From: Fodinicola acaciae
GTDB lineage: Bacteria > Actinomycetota > Actinomycetes > Mycobacteriales > HKI-0501
Assembly (NCBI RefSeq): GCF_010993745.1
Contig: NZ_WOTN01000003.1
Span: forward strand, 744,001 to 808,000
Reading direction: 5' to 3'
Length of the DNA: 64,000 nucleotides
The notes beneath the pieces are model-generated. The model was not told the DNA's origin. It worked only from the letters and a program-made list of their open reading frames with translations, and ran no database searches. The position numbers were made by a program, and so were the translations under genes. Positions 15,836-25,097 of the stretch are shown in pieces; the first letter of the stretch is position 1, and each line of letters begins with the position of its first letter.

Positions 15836-16816
15836 TCAGAGCGGGCGTACGGAGTTGATCACGTCGTTGACGACGTTGTCGTACTGCTGGTGCGTGTTCG
15901 GGATCGACAGGTAGAGCACCGCGGCCGTCGGCTTGCCGACATCGACGAGTACGACGCCGACCAGCTCGGAGGTGGCGCGCAGGCCCTCGGTGTGGAAGTG
16001 CAGCCGGAACACCGAGACCCACGCCGGCCGGCCGCCGAGCGAGGTCAGCTCGTCGCGCATCATCTCGGTGGTGTTGGGGTTGGGATAGAAGTTGGCGCGT
16101 ACGTCCTCGACGACCTGCTTGCCGGTGCACTTCAGGTCGACCTCGGTGCCGTCGTTGACGGTCGCCGGCACCGCACCGGACAGCACCGAGGCCAGGTAGT
16201 CGCGGCCGGGCTGGTAGTCCGGCTCGGTGACGAAGTAGTAGCCCGTCTTGAACTCGACCCCGAGCGTGCCGGCCTGCCACACCTGGTGCCACGGTTCCCA
16301 CGGCCCGTCGACCTTGGCGTAGGAGATGCCGGCCTCCTGGTCACTGACCCGCGGCCGGTTGTCCGGCGGCGCCTTGCCGGGTGGCAGCGACGGATCGGCG
16401 GTCGGCGGCGGACACAGCTGTGCCAGCGGCGGCTTGCTCGACTCGGGGCCGCCGAACGGCCCCACGCCGCCGGAGGCCAGTCCGCTGGTCGCGTTGACGA
16501 TCACCAGGACGATGACCACGGCGACCACCACGGTCGCGGTGATCCCGGTCGTCCACAGCACGGCCGGACGCCGCCACAGCGACTTCGGGGCCGGCGGCCG
16601 CGGATCGGCCGGCTGGTTGGGCCGCCAGGAGCCGAACGGATGCGCCGGGCCGGCGGCGAGCGCGTCCGTGTCGCTCGCGGCCGCGGCGGCCTCCGCGCTC
16701 GGCTCGCCCGGTTTGGTCGACGACGACCACCCCATGCCGTCCCACCACCGCAGCTGTCCGGCGGTGCCGTCCGGGTCGGCGTACCAGCCCGGCGAGCGGC
16801 GGCGCGGTCCTGTCAT
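15836..16816 (-). CDS. DUF2510 membrane protein
   Basis: 326 residues. The N-terminal DUF2510 module (about 7-32) reads PGWYADPDGTAGQLRWWDGM, a short domain common in actinobacterial membrane proteins. A proline-rich linker, one transmembrane segment (about 85-107, TGITATVVVAVVIVLVIVNA) and an extracytoplasmic domain of about 200 residues follow. That outer domain has two cysteines and no recognised fold. The ATG at 16816 puts the module at the very N-terminus, as usual. Function unknown. Confidence 0.75.
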   Translation of the reverse strand: MTGPRRRSPGWYADPDGTAGQLRWWDGMGWSSSTKPGEPSAEAAAAASDTDALAAGPAHPFGSWRPNQPADPRPPAPKSLWRRPAVLWTTGITATVVVAVVIVLVIVNATSGLASGGVGPFGGPESSKPPLAQLCPPPTADPSLPPGKAPPDNRPRVSDQEAGISYAKVDGPWEPWHQVWQAGTLGVEFKTGYYFVTEPDYQPGRDYLASVLSGAVPATVNDGTEVDLKCTGKQVVEDVRANFYPNPNTTEMMRDELTSLGGRPAWVSVFRLHFHTEGLRATSELVGVVLVDVGKPTAAVLYLSIPNTHQQYDNVVNDVINSVRPL

Positions 16817-16902
16817 GTGTCCATTGTCAGGCCCGTACGCCAACATGGTCGCCGAGAGGTGGTGCGGTGCTGGCTCAAGTGGGCCCCCACTACAGTCGTG
16901 CC

Positions 16903-17751
16903 ATGCGGCTGGCCAGCTTCAACATGATGCACGGCCGGACCCTGAGCGACGGCCGGATCGAGCCGGGCCGGTTGGCCGCGGCGATCGCACGGCTCGACGC
17001 CGACGTGCTGGGCCTGCAGGAACTCGACCGCGGACAGCCGCGGACGAGCGGGCGCGACCTCACCGCCGAGGTCGCCAAAGCAACGTCGGCCGACGCGCAG
17101 GCCCGGTTTCTTCCGACCGTCACCGGGGTGCCGGGTGAGGCCTGGACACCGGCCACCGGCGGTCCGCGCACGGTCGACGAGGCGACGCCGGAGCGACCGG
17201 AGTACGGCATCGGACTGGTGTCGCGCTGGCCGGTCCGGTCCTGGCACGTGCGGAGGCTGACGCCGACCAAGCTGCGCTCGCCGGTGCTGATGCCGGGCCC
17301 CAAGGCGCAGTCCGGCAAGCTGCTGGTGCCGTCGGCGCGGCCGGCGCTGATCCGGGACGAGCCGCGCGCGATGCTGGCCGCGGTGATCGACGCGCCGTTC
17401 GGTCCGGTCACCATCGCGACCACGCACCTGTCCTTCGTGCCGGGGTGGAATCTCAAGCAGCTGCGCGAGATCTTCGCGGCGTTGGCCGAGCTGCCGGGTC
17501 CGCGCGTCCTGCTCGGAGACCTGAACATGCCAGTGCACGGCGTACGGCTGGCGATCAGCACGCTCGGCGCGGCCGGCACCGGCTGGCGGATGCTGGCCAA
17601 GCTGCCGACCTTCCCCACCAAGGGGCCGCGGCTGCAGCTCGACTATGCGCTCACGGACGGTGACGGCCACCTGCCCGAGCTGCTGCACGCGCACAACCCG
17701 GTGCTGCCGCTGTCCGACCACCGGCCGCTGCTGCTGGAATTCACGTCCTGA
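16903..17751 (+). CDS. Endonuclease/exonuclease/phosphatase (EEP) family hydrolase
   Basis: 282 residues with the DNase I-like EEP fold. Motifs in order: LASFNMMHGR (start), LGLQELDRGQ (metal-binding Glu), TTHLSFVPG (catalytic His), LLGDLNMP (Asp and Asn) and LSDHRPLLLEF (final Asp-His pair). The set is complete, so it should be an active metal-dependent phosphodiesterase or phosphatase; the substrate (nucleic acid, sphingomyelin or inositol phosphate) cannot be set. I chose ATG 16903 because the family starts directly at the first beta strand. Confidence 0.87.
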   Translation: MRLASFNMMHGRTLSDGRIEPGRLAAAIARLDADVLGLQELDRGQPRTSGRDLTAEVAKATSADAQARFLPTVTGVPGEAWTPATGGPRTVDEATPERPEYGIGLVSRWPVRSWHVRRLTPTKLRSPVLMPGPKAQSGKLLVPSARPALIRDEPRAMLAAVIDAPFGPVTIATTHLSFVPGWNLKQLREIFAALAELPGPRVLLGDLNMPVHGVRLAISTLGAAGTGWRMLAKLPTFPTKGPRLQLDYALTDGDGHLPELLHAHNPVLPLSDHRPLLLEFTS

Positions 17752-18001
17752 CCTGCGCCGACACAGTGGACGGTCCGTTGCGTAGCGACCGGGAAGCCGG
17801 GGGCGCTGGCAGACATCGCGAGGGGGGTTCGGGATGTCCTCTTTCTCCGGCTGACTCGACCGTACGTAACGGACCGCGTACAAAAAGTAACTGATTGTGG
17901 CCGAGAAGGGAAGACCTTCGGCGGATTTATCTCGACACAAAACCGGAACCGCGCACCCGACGATGATCATCTAGCCGCGACTTATCACCATGGCCAGCGC
18001 G

Positions 18002-21000
18002 TCAGGTGTCGGCGTCGGCGACCGGTACGGAGGCGATGAGCGCGGCCAGGCCGGCCGCGTCCAGCAGGTCGGCCGGCCGGACCGTACGGTTGGCGCGTAC
18101 GTAGTGGAAGGCGGCGCTGACCCGCTCCAGCGGCACCCGCCGCAGCCGGGCCCAGGCCAGCCGGTAGGCGGCCAGCTGCACCGCGGCCGCCTCGGCGTCC
18201 TTGCCGGTCGGCGGCCGGCCGGTCTTCCAGTCGACCACCTGCCAGCCGTCGTCGTCGCGGAACACCGCATCCATCCGGCCGCGGATCACCGTGCCGTCGA
18301 CGACCATCTGGAACGGCACCTCGACGGCCTGCGGCGTACGCATGGCCCACTCGCTGCTCTCGAACGCCTTCTGCAGGGCGACCAGCTCGCTGTCCGGCTC
18401 GGCGTCGGCGTCGGCCGCGCCCGGCATGCTGTCCATGTCGAGCAACACGTCGGCGGTGAACCGCTTCTCCAGCCAGGCGTGGAAAGCCGTGCCTCGGCGG
18501 GCCAGCGGCGCCGGCTTGTACGGCATCGGACGGCGCAGCCGGCGAGCCAGCTCGGCCGGGTCGCGGCGCAGCGCCACCAGCCGCGACACCGACAGCTCAC
18601 CGGGCAGCGTCACCACGAGGTCGTTGCGCCGCGCTCGTCGCGCGCGCTCGGCGAGCAGCAGGTCGACATCGCGGCGCCAGCCGTCGGCGACCGCCGCCTC
18701 GACCGGCTCCAGCATGTCGGTCATCGAGAACAGGCTCGGCTGCAGCGACGCGTCCGCCATCTGCCTGGCGTTGCCGACCCCGAGCTCGGCCATCGCACCG
18801 CGGACCAGCTCCGCGCCTTCCTCGACGGCCGGCCGGCGGGCCGCCAGCGGGTCGTACGGCCATTCCCTGGTCTGCGCCTCGGCCAGCAGCGGGTTCTCGT
18901 GCTCCTCGGACGGCTCCTTGGCCCACTCCAGCACGGTGCCCGCGCCGTCCTCGCAGGCCTCGCGCACTTCCTCCAGGAACACCGACGGCCGTACCGGCTG
19001 CTTGCCCTCACCCCAGCGATAGCCGGTGCACACCAGCACCGACCGCGCGCGCGTCAGCGCCACGTACGCGAGCCGCCGCTCCTCGGTCAGATCGCGCTGG
19101 CCGCAGGCCGCGCGGAAGGCCTCACGTGCCTCGTCGGCGTCCTTCTGCGTGTCGGCGGTGGTCAGGTCGAGCACCGGCAGCGAGTCGCGGTCGCCGCGCA
19201 GCGGAAACGGCAGCTGCGAGATGTCGGTCAGCCAGGCCGACTCCGGCGTGCCGGCCGAGGCCGGGAAGAAGCCGTCGACCAGGCCGGGCACGAACACCGC
19301 GTCCCACTCCAGGCCCTTGGCGCCGTGCACGGTCAGCAGCTGTACGCGGTCGGGGTCGACGTCGACCTCGCCGGCCTCCAGGCCGCGCTCGGCCTTCTCG
19401 GCGGCCTCCAGATAGGCAAGGAAGGCCGGCAGCGTCACCTGGCCGGTCTCGGTGACGAACTCCGCGCAGACGTCGGCGAAACGGTCGAGGTTGCTGCGTG
19501 CCGTACTCGGGCTGCGGCCCGGCCGCGCGGCGACCTCCACGTCGAGCAGCAACGTACGCTCCACGTCGGCGACCAGGTCCGGCAGCGGCTGGCCGGCGCG
19601 GCGGCGCAGGCCGCGCAGCTCGGCGGCCAGCGACTTGAGCCGCGCGTAACCGTCGGCGGAGAACCACTCCGACCCCGGCAGCTGGTCCAGAGCGTCCACA
19701 ATGGACACTTCGTCGAGCTCTCCAGGGACCGGGCTCTGGCCGGTCTCGCCGCGGGCCTGCCGGACGAGTACGCGGGCCCAGCGGCCGAGCGCGTCGATGT
19801 CGCGAGCGCCGAGCCGCCAGCGCGCGCCGGTCAGCAACCGCATGAGGGCGTCGCCGGCGCGCGGCTGGATGACCACCCGCAGGGTGGCGACCAGGTCGCG
19901 TACCTCCGGTGTGGCCAGCAGGCCGCCGATGCCGACCACCTCGACCGGGATGCCGGCCAGCCGCAACGCCTCGGCGACCGGCTCCAGGCGCGTGCGTTTG
20001 CGGCACAGGACGGCGATGCTGCGGCCCGGCTGGCCGGCCGCCCGCCGGTCGGCGTCGACGGCCCACAGCTTGCTCACGCGGTCGACGATCGACGCGGTCT
20101 CGTCGGCGACCGTCTCGTACACGGCGCAGCTGACCTGGCCGGCGCCGGTGTTCGGACCCGGCATCAGCTCGTCGACGTCCAGGCCGCCGCGGCGCAGCGG
20201 ACCAGAGAGCTGGTTGGCGACCGCCAGCACGCTGGCGCTGTTGCGGAAGCTCGTACGCAGGGCGTATCGCGGTGCCGGCTGGTCGTTTTCGGTGCGGAAC
20301 TCGGTGCGGAAGCGGGCCAACGTGCCGGCGCTCGCGCCGCGCCAGGAGTAGATCGACTGGCACGGATCGCCGACCGCGGTGACCGGATGGCCGCCGCCGA
20401 ACAGGCCTTTCAGGAGCACCAGCTGGGAGTGGCCGGTGTCCTGGTATTCGTCCAGCAGCACGGCGGCATACCGGGACCGCTCGACCGCGCCGACCTCCGG
20501 CACCGCGCTGGCGATCTCGGCGGCCAGCCGCATCTGGTCGCCGAAGTCGAGCACCTCGCGCTCGCGCTTGAGACGCTGGTATTCGGCCAGCAGCGGCAGC
20601 AGCTGCACGCGCGCCTTCTGCCGGTTGAGGACCCGCGCCATCGGCGCGAGCGGGGCGTCCGGCGGGCCGCCGTACTTGCGCGGGAGGCCCTCGACCTGGC
20701 CGACCAGTGCGTTGGTGAAGTCGTCCAGCTGCTCGGGGTCGACCAGGTGATCGGCCAGCTCGCCGGAGAGCGCGACGATCGCCTGCACCACCGTGGCCGG
20801 CGACAGGTCGACCGCGTCCATCGGACCGTCCCAGCTGTGCACGACCTTGTAGGCGAGCTGCCAGCAGGCCGCCTCGCCGAGCAGCCGGGACGACGGCTCG
20901 ACGCCGATCCGCAGGCCGTGCTCGGCGACCAGGCGGGAGGCGTACGAGTGGTACGTACTCACCATCGGCTCGCCGTCGACCGTCTCCGGCGCCAGGCCGA

Positions 21001-21283
21001 GCGCTCTGACCTGCGCGAGCCGGCGGCGCAGGCGCTGCGCCAGCTCCGCCGCGGCCTTGCGGGTGAAGGTCAGGCCGATGACGCCGTCGGCGCGTACCGC
21101 TCCGCTGGCCACCAGCCACACCACGCGGCTGGTCATCGTCTCGGTCTTGCCGGACCCGGCGCCGGCCACCACCAGGCTCGGCTCCACCGGCGCACCGATC
21201 ACCGCCGCCTGGTCGTCGGTCGGCGCGGGCAGCCGCAACCGCTCGGCCAGCTGGAACGGATCCAGCGCCAGCGTCGCGGTCAT
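18002..21283 (-). CDS. adnB: AdnB: lead motor and nuclease subunit of the AdnAB end-resection complex
   Basis: 1093 residues. The N-terminal UvrD/Rep-like helicase has Walker A GAGSGKT (41-47), Walker B LLDEYQDTGHSQ and GDPCQSIYSWRG; motif V/VI includes GAKGLEWDAVF and VALTRARS. The C-terminal RecB-type PD-(D/E)XK nuclease has GRMDAVF, VVDWKTGR and QLAAYRLAWA (about 1000-1050). AdnB is the main ATPase of the mycobacterial AdnAB enzyme that unwinds and degrades DNA from double-strand breaks. Both active sites look intact. ATG 21283 is the first Met before the conserved helicase start. adnA lies upstream in the same direction, but a 497-base gap with a large repeat separates them. Confidence 0.93.
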   Translation of the reverse strand: MTATLALDPFQLAERLRLPAPTDDQAAVIGAPVEPSLVVAGAGSGKTETMTSRVVWLVASGAVRADGVIGLTFTRKAAAELAQRLRRRLAQVRALGLAPETVDGEPMVSTYHSYASRLVAEHGLRIGVEPSSRLLGEAACWQLAYKVVHSWDGPMDAVDLSPATVVQAIVALSGELADHLVDPEQLDDFTNALVGQVEGLPRKYGGPPDAPLAPMARVLNRQKARVQLLPLLAEYQRLKREREVLDFGDQMRLAAEIASAVPEVGAVERSRYAAVLLDEYQDTGHSQLVLLKGLFGGGHPVTAVGDPCQSIYSWRGASAGTLARFRTEFRTENDQPAPRYALRTSFRNSASVLAVANQLSGPLRRGGLDVDELMPGPNTGAGQVSCAVYETVADETASIVDRVSKLWAVDADRRAAGQPGRSIAVLCRKRTRLEPVAEALRLAGIPVEVVGIGGLLATPEVRDLVATLRVVIQPRAGDALMRLLTGARWRLGARDIDALGRWARVLVRQARGETGQSPVPGELDEVSIVDALDQLPGSEWFSADGYARLKSLAAELRGLRRRAGQPLPDLVADVERTLLLDVEVAARPGRSPSTARSNLDRFADVCAEFVTETGQVTLPAFLAYLEAAEKAERGLEAGEVDVDPDRVQLLTVHGAKGLEWDAVFVPGLVDGFFPASAGTPESAWLTDISQLPFPLRGDRDSLPVLDLTTADTQKDADEAREAFRAACGQRDLTEERRLAYVALTRARSVLVCTGYRWGEGKQPVRPSVFLEEVREACEDGAGTVLEWAKEPSEEHENPLLAEAQTREWPYDPLAARRPAVEEGAELVRGAMAELGVGNARQMADASLQPSLFSMTDMLEPVEAAVADGWRRDVDLLLAERARRARRNDLVVTLPGELSVSRLVALRRDPAELARRLRRPMPYKPAPLARRGTAFHAWLEKRFTADVLLDMDSMPGAADADAEPDSELVALQKAFESSEWAMRTPQAVEVPFQMVVDGTVIRGRMDAVFRDDDGWQVVDWKTGRPPTGKDAEAAAVQLAAYRLAWARLRRVPLERVSAAFHYVRANRTVRPADLLDAAGLAALIASVPVADADT

Positions 21284-21350
21284 GCCACTAAGGGGACCAC
21301 GCCAGCCGGACAGAACCCGCACGCCCCTCCGGCGTGTCGCCCTCCCAGGT

Positions 21351-21371
21351 CACAATCGGATTCCGATTGTG
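21351..21371. repeat. CAATCGG-type palindrome upstream of adnB
   Basis: The stretch CACAATCGG then ATTCCGATTGTG is a 21-base palindrome with an odd centre. The same core occurs in the terminator-like palindromes at 41255 and 52951, and with a GGGCCC centre at 63510. Here it lies between adnA and adnB, 67 bases before the adnB start, without a U-tract. Its role is uncertain. Confidence 0.6.
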
Positions 21372-21390
21372 CGAACCGTAGCCATCCAGT

Positions 21391-21779
21391 TACCTGCTAC
21401 AGCCCGAAACTGTCGTACCTGTGTCGTTAAGTTGCCCCCACCCAGATCGGGGTGGGGGGTGGGTCTGAGAGGTTGCCAACATAATCAGAAAATGATCTTG
21501 GTCGCCCGCCTCGTGAGTCACTTTGGTCCCGTACGTCACACGGCCTATGCACGCAAGGGGGCCTTGCGTGCGCCAGACGCACGCATGGTGGCCGTACGTG
21601 CGAGCAGTATTCCGGCATAGCAGGCATTTAGCGCTACATCGCGCTCGCTGGTGCGGCGAGAGGCCGACCAAGATCAACTTTCTATGTAGGTAAGTAACCA
21701 CGCGAACCCACCCCCCGCCCGATCTGGGTGGGGGCCCAGACTGGCAGGGGGGTACGACAGTTTTGAGCTGTAGCGGGTA
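21391..21779. repeat. Type-1 composite palindromic element, full copy A (389 bp)
   Basis: The ends (21391-21419 and 21751-21779) are 29-base inverted repeats matching at 26 positions. Inside lie a complementary pair of C/G-rich blocks (CCCCCACCC-AGATC-GGGGTGGGG on the left and its inverse on the right), then inverted TGATCTTGGTC/GACCAAGATCA, then the double hairpin at 21548-21602 and the motif TTTAGCGCTACA. No open frame is inside. The right end lies 2 bases after the adnA stop codon. The element fills most of the adnA-adnB gap and may terminate or attenuate read-through into adnB. Confidence 0.85.
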
Positions 21780-21780
21780 G

Positions 21781-24700
21781 TTAGTCGGTGACCTGGCCGC
21801 CGTGTGGGTCGGCGGGACAGGACGTGCGGACCGGGCACATGGAGCAGTAGTCGTTGACCGAGGCGGTGAAGACGGAGCCGGCCATCCCCTCGGCGACACG
21901 GTCGAGGAGTTCGCGGGCCCACTCGGGGTTGTCGGTGTCGGGCAGAGGTGGCTGCGTACGTTCCACGAACGACTTGGCCGACGTGCCGAGGTGCACGAGT
22001 ACGGCGCCGCCGGGCCGGTGGCCGTGTGACGGGTACGCGCCTTCGGTGATCGCCAGCTGATAGACGCCCAGCTGCGGGTTCACCGCCGCCATCTGTTTGG
22101 ACGGCGCACTGCTGCCGGTCTTCAGGTCGACGATCACCAAGCGGCCGTCGGAGTCGCGCTCCAGGCGGTCGATCCGGCCGTGCAGCGCGACGCCGCCGAT
22201 CTGGATCTCGAAACCCTCCTCCAGGGCGACCAGCTCGCGCTGGTTGGCGCGGATCCAGGCGATCAGCTTGCGCACCATCTTGCGGGCGCGCTCGCGCTGC
22301 TTCTCGGCCACCCACGGACCGCCGACGTCGATCGAGTCCCAGCCGGCGTCGATACGCGCGTCGAGCTGCTCAGACGTGACGTTCTCGTCGACCGCCAGCG
22401 TCGCGGCGTCGTGGACCAGCATGCCCAGCCCCTGCGCGCCGCCGGGACCGGTCGTGCCGCCGGCGCCTTCCAGCAGCCAGCGCAGCGCACAGGTGTCGAA
22501 CGACTCGACCCGCGACGGCGAGACGCGTACGAGCTCGCCCTCGCCTTTCAGCGGCGCGTCGGTGGACTGCGACAGCAGGCCATACCAGTCGTCCGGATGC
22601 GCACCGGGAACGCCGTCCGCGGCCAGGCGCGCCAGCTGTTCGGCGGCGGCCTTGCGTACGGCCGACGGCCTCCCGCCGTCCACGACCACCGACCGCAGCT
22701 CGGCCACCAGAGCCGGCAGCGACAACGTACGCGGCACCGAGGTGACCGGCCGCGGCCGCTCCTCCCAGGTGGGGACGAGCTCGTCCAGGAACCGCGACGG
22801 CTCGTTCTCCGAGTCGCCGACGGCCGTCACCAGCAGCAGCTGGCGAGCGCGCGAGCAGGCCAGATAGAACAGCCGCCGCTCCTCGTCGAGCAGCCGGACC
22901 AGCGCGCCGGCCGAGCTCAGCGCGGCCGGTCCGTCCCCGATCGCACCGGAGACCACGTCGACCAGCATCTCCGAGCCGAGCAGCGAGCCACGCGGGCGAA
23001 GGTCGGGCCAGTTGCCTTCCTGTACGCCGAGGACGGCGACCACGTCCCACTCGCGGCCGAGCGCGGCGTGCGAGGTGGTGACCGTGACGGCGTCGGCGGT
23101 CGGCGCGCGCTCGGCGAGGCTGTCGCCGGGCACCTGCTGGCCGAGCAGATGGTCCAGCAGCGCGTCCGGGCCAGACCGCGGCAACCGGTCGACCAGCCGC
23201 GCGGCCGCGTCGAACAACGCCACGACCGCGTCCAGGTCTCCGTCGGCGGCCGCACCTCGGCGGCCACCCGCGCGGCTGTCGGCGGCCCACCTGTCGGCCA
23301 GTCCGGTCGCCGACCACACCTCCCACAACACGTGCTCGGCGTCGTCACCGCGCGCGGTGGCCTCGCGGGCGACGCGTACGAGTTCGGCGACCCGCTCGGC
23401 CGGCGCCGCGACCTGGTCCGGCACGTCGAGCAGCTCGGCCGGGTTGTCCAGCGCGGCACGCAGCACCTCGGCCGAGCCGCGCAGGCCACCGTCGGCCAGC
23501 TCGACCCGGCGCAGCCACTTGCGCAGCCGGTGCAGCGACAGGCTGTCGGCGCCACCGACCGGCGAGGCCAGCAACGCGATCGCGTCGTCCACGGTGAACT
23601 GGTCCGGCCGGCTGGCCAGCCGCAGCACCTCCAGCAGCGCGTGTACGGCCGGCTGGGCGACCAGCGGCAGCTCCTCGGCGTGCGCGGTCATCGGCACGCC
23701 GGCGGCCAGCAGCGCGCGCCGCAGGCCGGGCAACGACTGCGTGGTGGACCGTACGATCACCGCCATCCGGTTCCACGGCACGCCGGCGGTCAGGTGTGCC
23801 TGGCGCAGCCGGTGCGCCACGTAGGACGCCTGCTGGCTGGCCGACCGCAGCACGTGCGCTTCGACCTGGCCGTCCGGATGCGGCGCCGCGGACGGCAGCG
23901 GCCGCCGGTCGACCCGGCCGCGGATCCCCATCGCGACCCTGGCCCAGGCCTCGGTCAGCTCGGCGCCGGCGCGATAGCAGGTGTCCAGCGTGACGGTCGG
24001 CACCGGCTCGTCGCCGCGCGCGAACCGGTCCGGGAAACGCGCCAGGCAGGCGGTCGTGCCGCCGCGGAAGGCGTAGACCGCCTGGTCGGGGTCGCCGGCG
24101 ACGACGACCGACTCGGCGCCACCGGCCAGCACACGCAGCAGCGCCTCCTGCGCCGGATCGGCCTCCGCGTACGAGTCGACGTAGAGATGCGTGAACCGCT
24201 GGCTCTCGCGCTCGGCGAACTCCGCGTCGGCGGCGAACGTGTCCAGCACCGCCCTGACCAGCTCCGCCGGGTCGTAGGCGGCATCGTCGGCGAGCGCGGT
24301 GACCGCCGCGTACTGCGACATGAACTTCGCCGTGGCGCCCCAGTCGGCGCGGCCGTGCTCGCGGCCCCAGCGACGCAGCGTCGACGCCCCGACGCCACGC
24401 TCGGAAGCGCGCATCAGCAGGTCGCGCAGCTCGCGCGCGAACCCGCGCGTGCCGAGCGCCGGATGCAGCCAGGCCGGCCAGCGTTTCGGGTCGTCCTCCA
24501 GGTCGCCGGCGACCAGCTCCCGGATCACGTGGTCGTGCTCCGGACCGGTCAGCAGCCGCGGCGCGCGCTCGCCGAAGGAGGCCGCGCGGCGGTGCAGGAC
24601 GGCGAAGGCGTACGAGTGCCAGGTGCGGGCCGTCGGCTCGCCGCTGACCCCGCCGAGCCGGCGCGCGATCCGCTCACGCAGCGCCGCGGCCGTACGCCGG

Positions 24701-24978
24701 TCGAAGGCCAGCAGCAGGACCTTTTCCGGCGGCACGCCCGACTCGATCCGCGCCACCGCGGCCTCGACCAGCGCGGTCGTCTTGCCGGTGCCGGGACCGC
24801 CGAGCAGCCGCAGCGGACCGCTCGCGTGGTCGATGACCGCACGCTGGCCGGGATCGAAGATGAGCGGCTCGACCGCCGGACGCGGCGCATCGCCGTCGGG
24901 CTCTCGCGCCGGCGGCTCCGGCGGCACAACCGGCGATGCCGCGCGCACCAGCCGGTAAGAAGCCTTCTGGCCACTCAC
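21781..24978 (-). CDS. adnA: AdnA: second motor-nuclease subunit of AdnAB
   Basis: 1065 residues. The motor domain has Walker A GGPGTGKTT (60-68) but the Walker B segment reads YVDSYAEADPAQ, with Ser replacing the catalytic Glu of canonical DExx, so this motor is probably weak, as known for AdnA. GDPDQAVYAFRGG follows. The C-terminal nuclease has GRIDRLERD, IVDLKTGSS and QLGVYQLAI. An Fe-S ligand set is visible: FDTCALRW and the final CSMCPVRTSCP. AdnA cuts one strand during resection. I chose GTG 24978; a 1083-residue form starting at 25032 is possible. The TAA stop abuts the type-1 element. Confidence 0.92.
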   Translation of the reverse strand: MSGQKASYRLVRAASPVVPPEPPAREPDGDAPRPAVEPLIFDPGQRAVIDHASGPLRLLGGPGTGKTTALVEAAVARIESGVPPEKVLLLAFDRRTAAALRERIARRLGGVSGEPTARTWHSYAFAVLHRRAASFGERAPRLLTGPEHDHVIRELVAGDLEDDPKRWPAWLHPALGTRGFARELRDLLMRASERGVGASTLRRWGREHGRADWGATAKFMSQYAAVTALADDAAYDPAELVRAVLDTFAADAEFAERESQRFTHLYVDSYAEADPAQEALLRVLAGGAESVVVAGDPDQAVYAFRGGTTACLARFPDRFARGDEPVPTVTLDTCYRAGAELTEAWARVAMGIRGRVDRRPLPSAAPHPDGQVEAHVLRSASQQASYVAHRLRQAHLTAGVPWNRMAVIVRSTTQSLPGLRRALLAAGVPMTAHAEELPLVAQPAVHALLEVLRLASRPDQFTVDDAIALLASPVGGADSLSLHRLRKWLRRVELADGGLRGSAEVLRAALDNPAELLDVPDQVAAPAERVAELVRVAREATARGDDAEHVLWEVWSATGLADRWAADSRAGGRRGAAADGDLDAVVALFDAAARLVDRLPRSGPDALLDHLLGQQVPGDSLAERAPTADAVTVTTSHAALGREWDVVAVLGVQEGNWPDLRPRGSLLGSEMLVDVVSGAIGDGPAALSSAGALVRLLDEERRLFYLACSRARQLLLVTAVGDSENEPSRFLDELVPTWEERPRPVTSVPRTLSLPALVAELRSVVVDGGRPSAVRKAAAEQLARLAADGVPGAHPDDWYGLLSQSTDAPLKGEGELVRVSPSRVESFDTCALRWLLEGAGGTTGPGGAQGLGMLVHDAATLAVDENVTSEQLDARIDAGWDSIDVGGPWVAEKQRERARKMVRKLIAWIRANQRELVALEEGFEIQIGGVALHGRIDRLERDSDGRLVIVDLKTGSSAPSKQMAAVNPQLGVYQLAITEGAYPSHGHRPGGAVLVHLGTSAKSFVERTQPPLPDTDNPEWARELLDRVAEGMAGSVFTASVNDYCSMCPVRTSCPADPHGGQVTD

Positions 24979-25097
24979 ACCAGTGATCGAACCACGCCGT
25001 GCCGACCAAACCTCGCAGGACCCGCCGCCCACGCTTTGACACCGGTTGGCGCGGAGGCGACGATGCGATGACCACCGCCCGAGAAGGGGGGAGCGAG

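Noticed and set aside
17990-21430. 1146-codon open frame on the + strand opposite adnB
   Set aside because: It is antisense to a clear AdnB coding sequence, is Arg/Gln/His-rich and has no domain. It is a GC-bias shadow.
22180-25071. 963-codon open frame on the + strand opposite adnA
   Set aside because: Same reason: antisense shadow of a conserved gene, without any recognisable motif.
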